Positions 1 through 10,667 of a DNA stretch of 64,000 nt are shown piece after piece. Each line of letters opens with the position of its first letter. The stretch's first letter is position 1. The notes under the pieces were generated by a model. That model was not told the origin of the DNA, did not search any database, and saw only the letters and a program-made list of their open reading frames with translations. Source of the DNA: Sanderia malayensis (Eukaryota > Cnidaria > Scyphozoa > Semaeostomeae > Pelagiidae); NCBI GenBank assembly GCA_013076295.1, contig RQOL01000699.1:6386104-6450103 (forward strand). Direction: 5' to 3'. Both the position numbers and the translations under genes were made by a program.

Positions 1-779
1 AACCCCAAGGACTTGGTTTGACTATTGACAATTTAAAATGACTATTGAATATTGACAATTATTGACATTTATGGAAAGAAAGTGACCAAAACTGGAATCA
101 TCCTTGCACAAACAACAATTTTGGTGCACAAATACAAACAATTTCGCGCTTGGTGTACAAGTATTCATTGTAGTTGTGCCAAATTCATTGTCATATTACC
201 TTACCGCACAAGCATGTGGAGACGGAATAAAAGATATATATTTTATGACCAGGCATGACTCGTTTATTTGTTAAAAGATGAATTATTTGGAAGGATTATT
301 CTTTCTGGCCATTGTCCGCCTTGCCAGTCAAATCCGCCGCTGGTACTAATATCATTTGGTATTGTTATTAAGCTATACATGTCTTTGCAATATCTTGTTC
401 AGGTTTATCGCCATTGTCTGCAAACAGTCTATTGGAGTTTCTCACAGATTGGGCTACAAAACCCGCTCTTGGGGTACATTATGGCATAACCATTGAATTT
501 CTCCACGGCTGCCAACCATCTCAAAGCGGCACCATGTTAGCACATGTGGCATATCAGTTACTTTGCCAGTGCACAAAGCTGACGAAGAATGTATGATGGG
601 AGCATTTTGTTCGGCAGTTCAATGCGAAACTGGATTTGGACGCTGCTGAAAGAATACAGGTAAAGTGAAAAAAGTTAAAAAAGTATAGTTAAAAGGTATA
701 TAAAAAGTATAAAAAAGTATATTTTATATTGTTAACGAAATTTGTAAAGTTCGCCACATTTTATGTTTGATAATGTACC
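1..779. other. No supported gene
   Basis: AT-rich sequence with only short open frames on both strands. I found no recognisable domain, splice-bounded exon or terminal repeat in it. Confidence 0.5.
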
Positions 780-1150
780 TTAGCATGCTGAAACCTCGAT
801 TATTTTCTCCAACACAATCTTCGCTTCTTCCCAGTTGCGTGGAGGGTGGAAAAAGCGTTCGTTATCAATCACATATCTAAAATACTGTATTAAATTGGGG
901 TCACACCGCTCTAGTAACACAGCAGCCTCATCATGTCCTTTCTTGCAAAACGGTGCTAATTTGATTTTGTGTCACGGCATAACCACAATCGGAACAACCA
1001 TGGGACTGAGGAAGGGAGAAAATTTCGTTTGGCATTCCATCAGCAGCATTGTGTTATGACTTTCGAATATAATGATGATTCCATTCTTCTTTGAGTATAT
1101 CCATTTCAGTTTGCAGAAATTCAGCAAAAACAAACCAGGCACACTCCATA
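780..1150 (-). pseudogene. C-terminal fragment of integrase-core (rve-like) DDE transposase
   Basis: The minus strand translates to the last roughly 120 residues of the family seen in full at 60098-61159 and 38076-39402 of this window. It starts with ECAWFVFAEF, passes EEWNHHYIRKS and a GMPNEIFSLPQ block, and ends with a YFRYVIDNERF...WEEAK block. These align in order with the matching blocks of the other two copies. The catalytic core is absent and the frame is broken by stops and at least one frameshift, so it is dead. The 5' end runs into an unrelated short ORF, which suggests a rearrangement or chimeric join. Similarity is judged by eye against the in-window copies. Confidence 0.65.
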
Positions 1151-1375
1151 TGAAAATATTATTATCCGCTGGTAAACTTCTGTAAACCGATGTTTTTCAT
1201 CGTGAAAAGGAATATTTATTTCCGACCATTCTTTTGAAACTGCTTCAAAACTTTCAAATGAATTTCCTCCTATATTTTTCGTTTTCTGGCCTTTCGTAAT
1301 TGCCTTGCAACATATCAAACATGACGCACTATCTTCATTCGTACATGCACTCAGAAACGCTTTACTTTGAGACAT
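1121..1375 (-). CDS. Short ORF with paired cysteines, unknown
   Basis: An 84-residue open frame with a CLICC pair near residue 20 and a W-S-E-I-N-I-P segment near residue 50. It resembles N-terminal exons of cnidarian transposon proteins that begin with a cysteine pair, but I cannot name the family. Its C-terminal 15 codons overlap the integrase fragment in another frame, so the end is probably not native. It could be a leading exon whose partner was lost at the junction near 1150. Confidence 0.3.
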   Translation of the reverse strand: MSQSKAFLSACTNEDSASCLICCKAITKGQKTKNIGGNSFESFEAVSKEWSEINIPFHDEKHRFTEVYQRIIIFSYGVCLVCFC

Positions 1376-1994
1376 AATTTGTACATAAATCGAGTTATCC
1401 GAAATCGAACATCCTCAGAACAGCCATTTTTGTGCGATATCAGCAAAGATTAAATTCAAAATTGTAGAAATTGTTTTCACCAAATGTAAAAAGTTTCACA
1501 AAGAATGCACTAACTTACCGTATAGGTTTCATTAACAATAGCATTTATGCAAAATATTGTTCTGATAGACAGATCAAATTTCATTCACTCTTATATCCCT
1601 GTCATGATATTTAAATAGCTCCTCCTTGGACCTTTCACATTTGTGAAATGTGAAAAACCACTATTACCAATCAGTAAATAATGGCACATTCTTATGATGC
1701 CATGCTTTTATTCTGGCCATGTGCTCGGGTCCTGGGCTCGACCAACCCCACAAGCTTTGTTTAGAGTGAGTTACTTTGCAATTCAGCTTTTTAAACTACT
1801 CACAAGAACCGAATCTACTTTGTATTCACAGAAATAATCGACAACCTCGCAAAGAAACTGGACCCAAATGACCCCCTGTTTAGATGAAATTGAGGCTAAT
1901 TTCAAGTTTATATCTCACCTCATGTTTTTCTGCATATTGACTTGCCCCAGGAAGCCATTTTCATGCTAAAAGACCACCACCATTTCAGGCAATG
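1376..1994. other. No supported gene
   Basis: Non-coding by inspection. It includes a short direct and inverted TTTCACATTTGTGAAA-type motif around 1635-1650, but no element boundary can be assigned. Confidence 0.4.
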
Positions 1995-3911
1995 GTGGTG
2001 GTATTGAGTACCCAATCAGACCTTCAGGCTGAGCTTTCTCATCCTCCGACCAATGAGCCGTTATTAAGCAGCCTGTCTTTTCAAAGCATCTGTACCGTGA
2101 TAAGGCATAGCTCTCACTGGAAAGCCTATTCTATGCCTCACCAACCCAGTGTGTAATTAGAATTCTTCGCTTCTTGACATCCAGTTTTTCAACACTGTTC
2201 CCAAGCCAAAGATCTATAATTTGGTCACTTTGCAGCCACTCATCTTGGAGGGTTCGAACTTGGAGAATTCAGCATGTTACCAAAAGCCACAATCTACAGG
2301 TTGCCAGATGTCTGTCACACCGCCAAGCCGAACCAAACAACACCATTTAACTTTCTGACCTCACTCAGAAACAGATCGTTAGTTTGCGCACTTAATTTGT
2401 CACAGAAAATAATGAGTTCTTTAATTTCACCTGTTTCGGAAGAATTTTGGACAGCTGGTTTCGGAGTTCTCTTCATGCAGTCGATGCTAAAATTGATGTC
2501 TGCCTAGGCGTTTGTCTGCCAGTAAACATCCACGTTTTTGTGGTATGCCTGTATTTCAACCTGGCTGATTCTTTTCGCTGTTCCACGGAAAATAATTACA
2601 ATTTTGACTGGCGGTCCTTCAGCTGCAAAGCAGATTTGTAAAGTGCACTGCCACTTATCAAGTCCCGGTCCCAGTGTGCTGAAAAGGAATTAAAGATAGC
2701 AATTTTAGAAGGAGTTGGCAAATGAGCAGCCCCCAATTTTTATAATATTTCTAAAATAATGTTTTAAAAGGCCCAGTCTGGAAAGAGTTTAAACAAAAAG
2801 CAGAAAGCGCTTTACTTGACCCAGGTTGGATGGTTTCTTTGTTCTCCACGTGGAAAGTGTTTTTCGTATGTTATTTAAAATTGATCCCAAACGGCATAGG
2901 AACTTGATCAACGTTGAAGCGTTTAGAAGGTCGGAATCTCCCCATTTGCTGTCATAAGAAGGCTTTTTTGTTTCCTGTCTTGATTAAGCCCTCACGCAAA
3001 GTTGTGTGCCAACCAATCATGCCTGAAAAGAAGCTTGGTTTCTCAGCTCTTTTTTTACGCAGAATTCTCTTAAACTTGATTTTGTACTTCTTGATAAAGT
3101 TGAAGACTGCAGATTTCTGGATAGCTTTAATATCTGATTGGGCACTTTGGTCGAATTACGCGTTAATCTTCCTAGCATTTGCAAACAGCCATGCGAAAGA
3201 TATTCGCATCCCCTTCGATCTTGCTTCTAGGAATTTTTCGTGAAGCTTCACAAAGACTTGCTTATGCCTTTTGCTTGGCGTTATTTTTTTCATCATTTCC
3301 CTGCTGCTATTGGCGGCTGCATCAGTAATTTTCTGTTCATTCTGTACCCAGCTCGATACCATCCATTTTGAGATGTGGTATTTGAATACAACGTCATTCT
3401 TTTGGTTTCTCTTTGCTTCCTGGATAACTTTCAGCTTAAATTCGGTGTCATAAGATAGTTTGTTGTTCTTCTCTCGATGGTGCCGATTGCTTTCTCCTGT
3501 TTCTGACCCTCTGGCACTTGTCTCTATCTCTTGACATTCCTCTACAGTTTCTTCGATGTTCTCATCCACATCAATAATAGTTGATTCTCTTTGTGGCTCA
3601 ACAGCCTCGGCGCTACTTTCCAAGGTCAATGGATTTTCATTGATTTTTTTAGTTGGTAGTTCTTTTTCTCTCTCACTGACCTTTTGCGAAGTGCACCAAC
3701 ACATGTGCATCGTAAGGCCAGACTTAGTTTTGAAATGCTTGTTGCATGTGTCACAATGATATAAACTTACATCATCATCCTTAACAAACGAACGAACATG
3801 GACGTCTTGTAACTCATTTCGATGAGGTATCTTTTCAGAAAAACCAAACTTGAGGAACGTTAACTGCTTTTTCTTATCTCCCATATTGTAACTACTGTAA
3901 TACTCAGCCAC
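1995..3911 (-). pseudogene. pogo/Tigger-type (CENP-B/Jerky-like) transposase, decayed
   Basis: The 5' 251 codons (3911-3156) are open. A zinc-finger-like segment near residues 52-75 (CDTCNKHF then H and C instead of the usual second His) is followed by an acidic linker. From about residue 150 comes a CENP-B-type helix-turn-helix region (YDTEFKLKVIQEAK, SSWVQNEQKI). After a stop at 3156 the same strand still shows DDE-domain landmarks: FNFIKKY, NVDQVPMPFG near 2885-2915, and a D-I-W-Q-P-V-D-C-G-F segment near 2290. Many stops and frameshifts follow. The family normally cuts and pastes at TA. No terminal repeats were found, so only the coding relic is claimed. Confidence 0.7.
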
Positions 3912-4719
3912 ACACAGAATAAGAATTCTATTTTGTTATGACTAACCTATTTGACTAAAACTAAAACACCTAAAGTGTGAATTAAAAACAAACCACAGCT
4001 GCATGTGAGGTGAGTTGAAACAAAAATTTCTCATGTTGATTCTTGGCCCCATGAGCATGGCCGGCTTGACTGAAAATCAATGGAACTGATTTCCCAATTG
4101 TAAATTGTGCGGAAATATGAATATACTCAAAATTAAAAAGTTCCTTAGGGATTTGGCCTTTAGTAGTAAAAGTTCCTCAAGTTTTTTGATCTTCTACATG
4201 TAGGATCCTTATAAACGGTTCCTTATAAAAAAAGCATGTAGTATGTATAGTATGTTTCTATAGTAGGTATAGTGAGTATAGTATGTTTCTATAGTAGGTA
4301 TAGTATGTAGAGTATGTTAGGCCTTCAACCTGAGTGTGACAGTGATCTTCAACAAAAGTGGGGTGGGTTTTCTATTGTTATTGCCACCGATCTGAGTGGA
4401 ACAGCGATGTTCAACAAAAGTAGGATGAACAGACGTAATATACTTTCAGTTGAAATTATGCAAGTTTTAATAGTTCCTTCCATTCCCAGAACACATGGTC
4501 CATAAAACCCCAGAGCCTCAACTTCTATTCCAGGTTGTTCCAGGTCCATGTTTTCTCCGATGCGAGAATTCCAGAACTTTATTCAGCATGGCAGAAATGC
4601 CTTAAGTGAAACACCACACAGAGAATAAGCTCTGTGAACAATAGATCAGATTTGCGAGTAATATCAGAAAAGAATTGCGAATGAGTTGATCCACTCAGTC
4701 ACCAAAAGGAAAAATTATT
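3912..4719. other. Non-coding with a TAGTATG-rich simple repeat
   Basis: Between about 4230 and 4320 the sequence cycles through TATAGTAGGTATAG and TAGTATGTTTC variants, a degenerate simple repeat. A further direct repeat of about 30 bp (GTGACAGTGATCTTCAACAA and GTGGAACAGCGATGTTCAAC) lies at about 4336-4415. No gene is supported. Confidence 0.5.
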
Positions 4720-5440
4720 TTTGTATGTACTTTCCTCTCACTGTTACTGATACAATGAGATTATCCATTACCATTATATTTACCAAGCATATGTAAAATT
4801 TACTACTTACCATATAAATCACAATTATCTTCACTTGGCAGTTGGCCCTTTATCCTTTGATTTGTTACATATTTTGGTATGTACTTTTCTTTCAGTCTCT
4901 CTAACATCATGACATTCTCCATTATTTTTTATGTTCACCAAGCATATGTATAACCTACTACTTACCATTTAAATCACAAACATCTTATTCTTTTCCAATA
5001 TTTCCAGTTTGGCAGTTGCCAGTTGATTTTTGTTATTCTGTTCAGATTTTGGTATATACTTTTCTTTCAATGTTTCTTACATAATGATATTCTTCATTAC
5101 TATTATGTTCAGTAAGTATCTCCATTACAATTATGTTCACCAACCATATGTATAACTTAGTACTTACCATTTAAATCACAATTATCATATTCTTTTTCCA
5201 GTATTTGCAGTTCGGCAGTTTGCCTTCTATCTTTTCCATTTTTTACATTCTTGAGACTTTTGGTATGTAGTTTTCTTTCAATGTTACTTAGATAATGAAA
5301 TTATCCATTACTATTATGTTCACGAAGCATATGTATAACTTACGACTTGCCAATTAAATCACTATTATGTAATTGCTTTTTCAGTATTTGCAGTTGAGCA
5401 GTTGTCCTTTGATTTGTATCATATTATGTTATCTTGTATC
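4720..5440 (-). repeat. Tandem array of a small exon-like unit, 4-5 copies
   Basis: Four clear units and one eroded unit, spaced about 155-210 bp, share ACCAAGCATATGTATAACTT, a TACTTACCAT box and a CAATTATC...CAGTATTTGCAG block. On the minus strand every TACTTACC box reads as a consensus 5' splice site (GTAAGTA). Upstream of it each unit keeps an open stretch with related peptides: LKEKYIPK at one end and a TAxLQILEKE...DNCDL segment at the other. This looks like a tandemly duplicated exon rather than a plain satellite. The host gene is not identified. Acceptor sites (TTAG or AAG) are weak in some units. Confidence 0.5.
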
Positions 5441-5520
5441 AGCGCCACTTCATGTAAATAGGTTATGTTTTTCACACACCAATTATCCTTACTAAGAAAA
5501 ACAGCTTTAAGGTTCACTAT

Positions 5521-5594
5521 TATGGCTACAAGTGGGACAAAAAAGCCTGAGCCAGAAAAAAATATTGTCATCAGACTTGGTGATCAAGCAAAGT
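5521..5594 (+). CDS. Possible short first exon, unknown
   Basis: ATG followed by 23 lysine- and glutamate-rich codons (MATSGTKKPEPEK...) and a stop just before the mariner MITE at 5611. A GT within the stretch could serve as a donor. It is offered only as a possible first exon for the exons at 7012-7345, because both are short, open and on the same strand. Confidence 0.2.
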
Positions 5595-5610
5595 AATTAT
5601 AGCAACTATA

Positions 5611-6786
5611 CAGGGTGGCCCACAAAAAAGTAACCCCCCCAAACAAAATAATTCATAAAATTTTTTCTCACAAAAGAATTCAATCAAATTTATACCAGAT
5701 GATATTCAATTCAAGTGTATTAACGTGTAGAAGTATCTTCACGTTTAGAGCTTCCATCTAGGCATAATGAGGCATTAAATTCGTGAAATACAAAAACCCG
5801 CTGTGTCGGTGGGAAATTGAAATTTCATCACTTCAGCGAGCAAACAAAACAAAAATGAGCGTAAAGAAAAATGCCTGTAATATCAGTAGAAGATAAGCAT
5901 CTTGTAGAGAATTTCAGAATAGGAAAAGGATGGGGAAGAAAAAGAATCTTATCAGACTGACAGTTTGAACATCTTATGTGATAGGATAAGTTGTTCAAGT
6001 TTTTTGTGTTTTGTTGCGTCAATATAAAGTTACATGTTTCCAAACAGTGTGTTTTTGGATTCTTAAGTTTGAGAGTACATTTACTCAGAGATACAGTAAA
6101 ACCCCGCAAACAAGAACCTACTTTTCTAAAAAACAGACTGAATAGGTTCTTATAAATGTAGTACTTATGATATTTTCAGGGTGTGGTTCTTATTGCAAGG
6201 GTACTTGAAACTATGATGCACGAACAACCAACTCCCATCCTCAGAAAAGTAGATGTTTTCCATAAAACAAGTATAAATATTTGCTTTGCTTTGTGATTAA
6301 TATTTCCTTTGTCAATAAAAGCATTACCAAAATCATGCCTGCTGCACTTAAAAAGAGTGCCAAGAAATGGGTTCGTTTGAATGCCTAATGTTACCAATTT
6401 CAATGTTCAATGTTTCGTCTGCCTCCTTTAAAGAAATCATTTGAGAGAACTGGATGCTTAATAACCGCTGATGGATCTGGTGATCCATTAATAAGACAGC
6501 AAGGACTTGAAAACTATGTTTGCTGATTTTGTGTGAATCTCATTACGATCTCATAAGAACATAAAAATAAAGCAGTCTGTTTCTGGTTCTTATCTTTGGG
6601 TGTCTTTTACCCTCAATTGAGTCTGTAGGTTCTTATATTTCTATGTTCTTGTTTGCGGGTTTTACTGTAATAAACTCTACCAGCACGATTTTTACGCAAA
6701 ATATCGCACTTAAGTGGAGTAACTTGAGTATGAATTTCATGAAATTGCTACTTCAAAAATATTTTCTACGAATTAGTTTGTTAAAG
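5611..6786 (+). mobile_element. mariner-type MITE, copy 1 (interrupted)
   Basis: Starts with CAGGGTGGCCCA directly after a TA and matches, in opposite orientation, the full MITE at 11451-12080. The match breaks exactly at 6092-6093, where another element has inserted, and resumes at 6670. The last 25 bp or so, including the right terminal repeat, are missing. From 5871 it keeps 29 codons of a mariner-like transposase start (ISVEDKHLVENFRI, then KGWGRKRI, a typical helix-turn-helix region) ending in TGA. It is therefore a deletion derivative of an autonomous mariner. Confidence 0.85.
6094..6667. mobile_element. 574-bp TIR element inserted in the MITE
   Basis: Terminal inverted repeats begin CAGTAAAACCCCGCAAACAA at the left and the reverse complement (one C fewer) at the right. 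A TA duplication sits at 6092-6093 and 6668-6669. Copy 2 of the host MITE has a single TA here and serves as an empty site. A shared AGAACCTA block near each end extends the arm similarity. TA target and CAGT ends fit a Tc1/mariner/pogo-type non-autonomous element. No transposase is encoded. Confidence 0.85.
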
Positions 6787-7011
6787 GGAATGTGCAAGGT
6801 TAAAAGGCTTGCCTGTGCAGATGCTAAAAATAGATTTGGTTTATTAACCAATCAGAGAAGCGCAAAGGGAATATTAGGCCTGTTGTTGTTGCCATTTTGC
6901 ATTCTCTTCCGGTATATATGTAGTTTTTTGCACAAATTACAATAATTAATACATATTTCATGGTTATGGTTTTTGTGGAAAATTCTGTCATGGTTTCTTT
7001 TTGTATCCTAG

Positions 7012-7345
7012 GAAATAACATACAAAGACATTTTCAGTCTTAAGAGGGAATGTACTGCCAAATTCAAAGAATTGGGCAGCACAGAAAATGTCTCCTTCCA
7101 TGACAAGGAAGGAAAGAGACTCCCCACAAAAGAAATAGTGTAAGCATACCTTCTGTATTTCAAGCTCAGTTGTTCAATTGATATCTTCCAAATATTGCAT
7201 AATATCCTTTCACAAAAGAAACAACCTATAACATAATTGTGTATTCACAGATCACAGAAGGAGGCATTTGTCAGGATTCGCAAAGGCCAAAGAAAACAAA
7301 ACATGGAAAAAAGGGTGGGAAGGCCACCAAAGAATTCTTGCGAAC
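7012..7345 (+). CDS. Two putative exons, lysine-rich, unknown protein
   Basis: An open stretch follows an acceptor-like TATCCTAG at 7011 and reads EITYKDIFSLKRECTAKF and onward to about 7140. A second follows ATTCACAG at about 7249 and contains KRVGRPPKNS, which resembles an AT-hook (GRPPK). Both lie on the plus strand with plausible splice signals, but I recognise no full domain. They could be early exons of the gene continued at 10668-12458, or of a transposon gene. Assignment is tentative. Confidence 0.3.
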
Positions 7346-7841
7346 ATTAATGGTGGCCATGCCCACCCAGGGGGCTGCAAAAATCATGCAGGCCATGTGT
7401 AAATTGGTTAATGAATAGTTTCTTAACTAATTTACACATGTCCTGTTTTTCACCATGCATGATACAATCAACTTTCCTAAAGTTAACACAAGCAACTAAA
7501 CTATTCTAATTTTGGCAGCACAAATTTAAAATAATTCTATCATGCATCGTCAAAGTCATCGTTTTTAAATATTGTTTATTGTTCCAATTATATGTTCCAA
7601 AAATGTTCCTAATTTGTATGTTCACAAAGTTCAAGATTATATGTTCCCATATATTTCTATAGTTGCAATCATTTTTCATTTTTTGATAATGTTTTAAAAG
7701 GTAGAAATGTCTGCATGATTTCATTGAAAAACCTTCACTGATAAACTTACCTTCCACATGGATTTCGCATTCATGAATATAATGTTGGCACAGTAATAGT
7801 GGTAACAGTGACCATTTATTCCCAGTATGATTTTTTTTTAA
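7346..7841. other. No supported gene
   Basis: AT-rich non-coding sequence. A short inverted motif, CATGTGTAAATTGGTTAATG with TTAACTAATTTACACATG, at about 7397-7440 forms a possible hairpin. Confidence 0.4.
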
Positions 7842-10368
7842 AGGAGACCTACAAAGGTTTGGCAAATTGAGCCTTATTAACTAAGTTCGACCCGCTGAAT
7901 TCCGTGGTGGTATTTATTTCTGCAGACTCAACATATTTTTTTAGATATCCGCTCCCAAACTTTCGAGCGGCAGCCATTTTGTTTCAAAGACGGGAACGAG
8001 TTTCTTACGTCAGAGACGAACAATCATTTTAGGTGGCGAATAAGTCAGTTTCAGTTACACTGGACCAAATGAATAACAACATTTTCGAATTTACTTTTGG
8101 GAAGGTTTGTGTTCCCAAAAGTTTGTGTCTTCAAGAACCAAGGCCTCTGCACAAAGCGTGACATTTCTACAAGATATTAAAGTGTATTTTCCAAAAGTAG
8201 TTAGGACGCAGGCAGAAAAAAATACATTTTTTATTTTGTTGAATCATGAAAATTACATATTTCATGAATAGTTGCAATAATTTAACATGGAAATATGAAA
8301 GCAAATTTCAAAAGTGTCTGTGTCAGTGTTCTGTGTTTCTGTTTACTTTGCACATATAAGGTATGTGCCTCAGATTCAAACGTTCACTTTTGATTTGAAG
8401 TGAGGCTACCAAGTATGATATCACTTTGCAAGTTTTTCATTGGATAAAATGTAAACTTGTTGAAACAACAAACAACATGACGTACCATACTAGATGGTGG
8501 GCACCCTGTGGCAGGGCGGAACCACCAGCACGATCACGCACAGCGACTGAGTATTTTTGACTCGTTGGAAGCATCAGCTGAAAAGAAGAAAGTTTTCTAG
8601 CTGTAATGCTTATGCAACTAATACAACAATTATAGTATTTTACTTTTGTTTTGGGAAATGAAAGTTTTTTAACTTTGATGAAACAAGATCGAAAATTGTC
8701 AAAGGGTTAAGTCAAAATGATTGCTTGAGTGCTCTCAAAACAAATGTTTTTTGAATTTGCTGTGTTCAATCCTGAAAATTAAATCCTGGGTATTTTATGT
8801 CCAGGAGTTAAAAACGTGAATTTTCAATAAAATTAGTTATTCAGCTTTGCTCAAGCTCAACTTTTAGCTTCGCAACGTTTGTCTTTAATTTGATATTATT
8901 TTCTTCACTTTCTTCACTTCATCACATTTCAATACATTGATTGTTCCATTGTTTGACATTAATGCGTGCGCACGTATTAATGTCAAATTCCAAAAATTTA
9001 GAATAAAAATCATAATGAAGCTTCTGGTTGTGTTATTTGTTGTACATATATGTAAACTTGGGCCCAGAAGCCTTGAAGATATGGAACTGAAGTTGTAAAT
9101 ATTTGATTTTCGATCTAAATATGGGCGATTCAAATTTAAATGGTCCCAAAGGAGAATTTAAAAAGTAGCTACAATCATTGACAAAAGGTCTTGAGACATT
9201 GAAAAATTTGCGTGACTTTTCAATGAGAAACATAATATTTTTGAAAAATAAAGAGCCATCCGCCTCCCCCCAAATCAATGTTTTTATTTTTGATGGACAG
9301 GTTTATCAGGGAGTGCTAAAAACACTTTCTAAACATCCTCAACACTGAATAGGGGGAGGGGGGTCTGTTTTTTTTGGGACAAATGAGAAAATTTTTAACT
9401 GTCTCACACCTTATGGCGAGGATTGTAGGCCTAGCTAGCTTAATTAAGTCTCAAAGTTAAAAGTAAATATTTTTCAAAATCTAAATTTTTAAATGCTGAA
9501 ACCATGGTCAATATTTTTGTAGATGTCAATGCAATCAATGCTCTACAATGCCAACTGGAAGAGAGAGTATTTGCTCTGCTGAAATACAAGAAGTACATGA
9601 TAGGACATTGGAGGAAGGGGCAGCCTGCATTACAAAATTGGAAGGTTTCTCAGCAGTTTGCCTTAACCCTGAATGTTCCAACCCTTGAATGTGCCTTAAC
9701 CATGTCACTGAATGTTCCATCATCCAAGAGACTGTCATTGAATTCATCTGTTTCTTCAATGGGAATGAATTCATACTGAGTGGTCTGATCCTTCATTTTG
9801 TTCACGCTTATTTCAGGTTTTAATCGAACTGTTGTGATCAAATAGTATGTGAACGAACTTTATATATAGTTGTTCTTCCAAAGTAGAAAGAAAAATGTTT
9901 TCTTTGGGGAAAACGTGCGGAAACACACCAACATGTTAATGGCATTCTCTTAGCTGTGACTAGTTATTTGACGCAGGTAACACTTCATCGGGAACAATGA
10001 TGAAAATATTTATTCCTAAAGTAATGAATGGTTAATGACATCTCAATAAGACTTGACTTGTTTTAAAGTATCAATAGGTTTCCAATTTGTCATCAATTAC
10101 GCACTTAAAACTGCCCCAATCACACACTTTGTGCTTGTGACACTCTGTTTACGAGGTAGGCCCAAAAAAGATTGTTCATCTCTGACGTCATGAGGCGGGA
10201 ATCTAAATCAAGGCTATTTTTTTAAAGTCTCCCACGTGACAAAATTTCAACTTTCGAGAGCCGATATCTAGAAAACTACTTTGAGTCTGCAAAAACGATT
10301 ACCACCACTGAATTCAGCGGGTCAAACTTAGATAATAGTTCACCTTGCCAAACATTTGGAGGTCTCCT
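7842..10368. mobile_element. Kolobok/T2-like DNA transposon, TTAA target
   Basis: Ends are AGGAGACCT at the left and AGGTCTCCT at the right, flanked by TTAA at 7838-7841 and 10369-10372. Inverted arms extend roughly 250 bp with moderate divergence: the CCGCTGAATTC, GCAGACTCAA and GATATC blocks occur in mirror order. The junction TTAA-AGGAG fits the TTAAAGGRR signature known for T2/Kolobok elements. The 2.5-kb body has no recognisable transposase. A minus-strand open frame (9650-9841, rich in D and E) and its neighbour at 9535-9774 may be remnants of one exon. Probably non-autonomous or decayed. piggyBac also uses TTAA but usually has CCC ends. Confidence 0.75.
8952..8987. repeat. 36-bp near-perfect palindrome
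   Basis: TTTGACATTAATGCGTGCGC is followed directly by its reverse complement with a single mismatched pair, so the strand can fold into a hairpin with no loop. It lies inside the Kolobok-like element, away from its ends. Confidence 0.8.
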
Positions 10369-10667
10369 TTAAGCCATATTTGCATTCTAAACTCAGAAAA
10401 AGAGACTGGAGTCAACACATTTTGAAAAGTGACTCAAAATACTTTATACATACTTTTGAGATGGAAATGATTAAAGAAAATGCAGTTGGACTCTCACCAT
10501 GCCTTTCCTCAAATTACTACTTGGCATGCCATGTCATCATCATCTAATTTCTTTCTGCGGGCCTATCCACATTGAGACCCTCTCCACAGTGTCGCCACCG
10601 CGGATTTTTTCCCCATAGACAGTCAGGCGCCTTATCTTTTTTGCCGTGCTTGAAGAAAACGCCAAAA
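10369..10667. other. Flank between element and exon
   Basis: Non-coding by inspection. It includes the TTAA duplicate at 10369-10372. Confidence 0.4.

Noticed and set aside
4314..4549. Overlapping ORFs on both strands at 4314-4549
   Set aside because: Short, low-information frames beside a simple repeat, with no domain or splice support.
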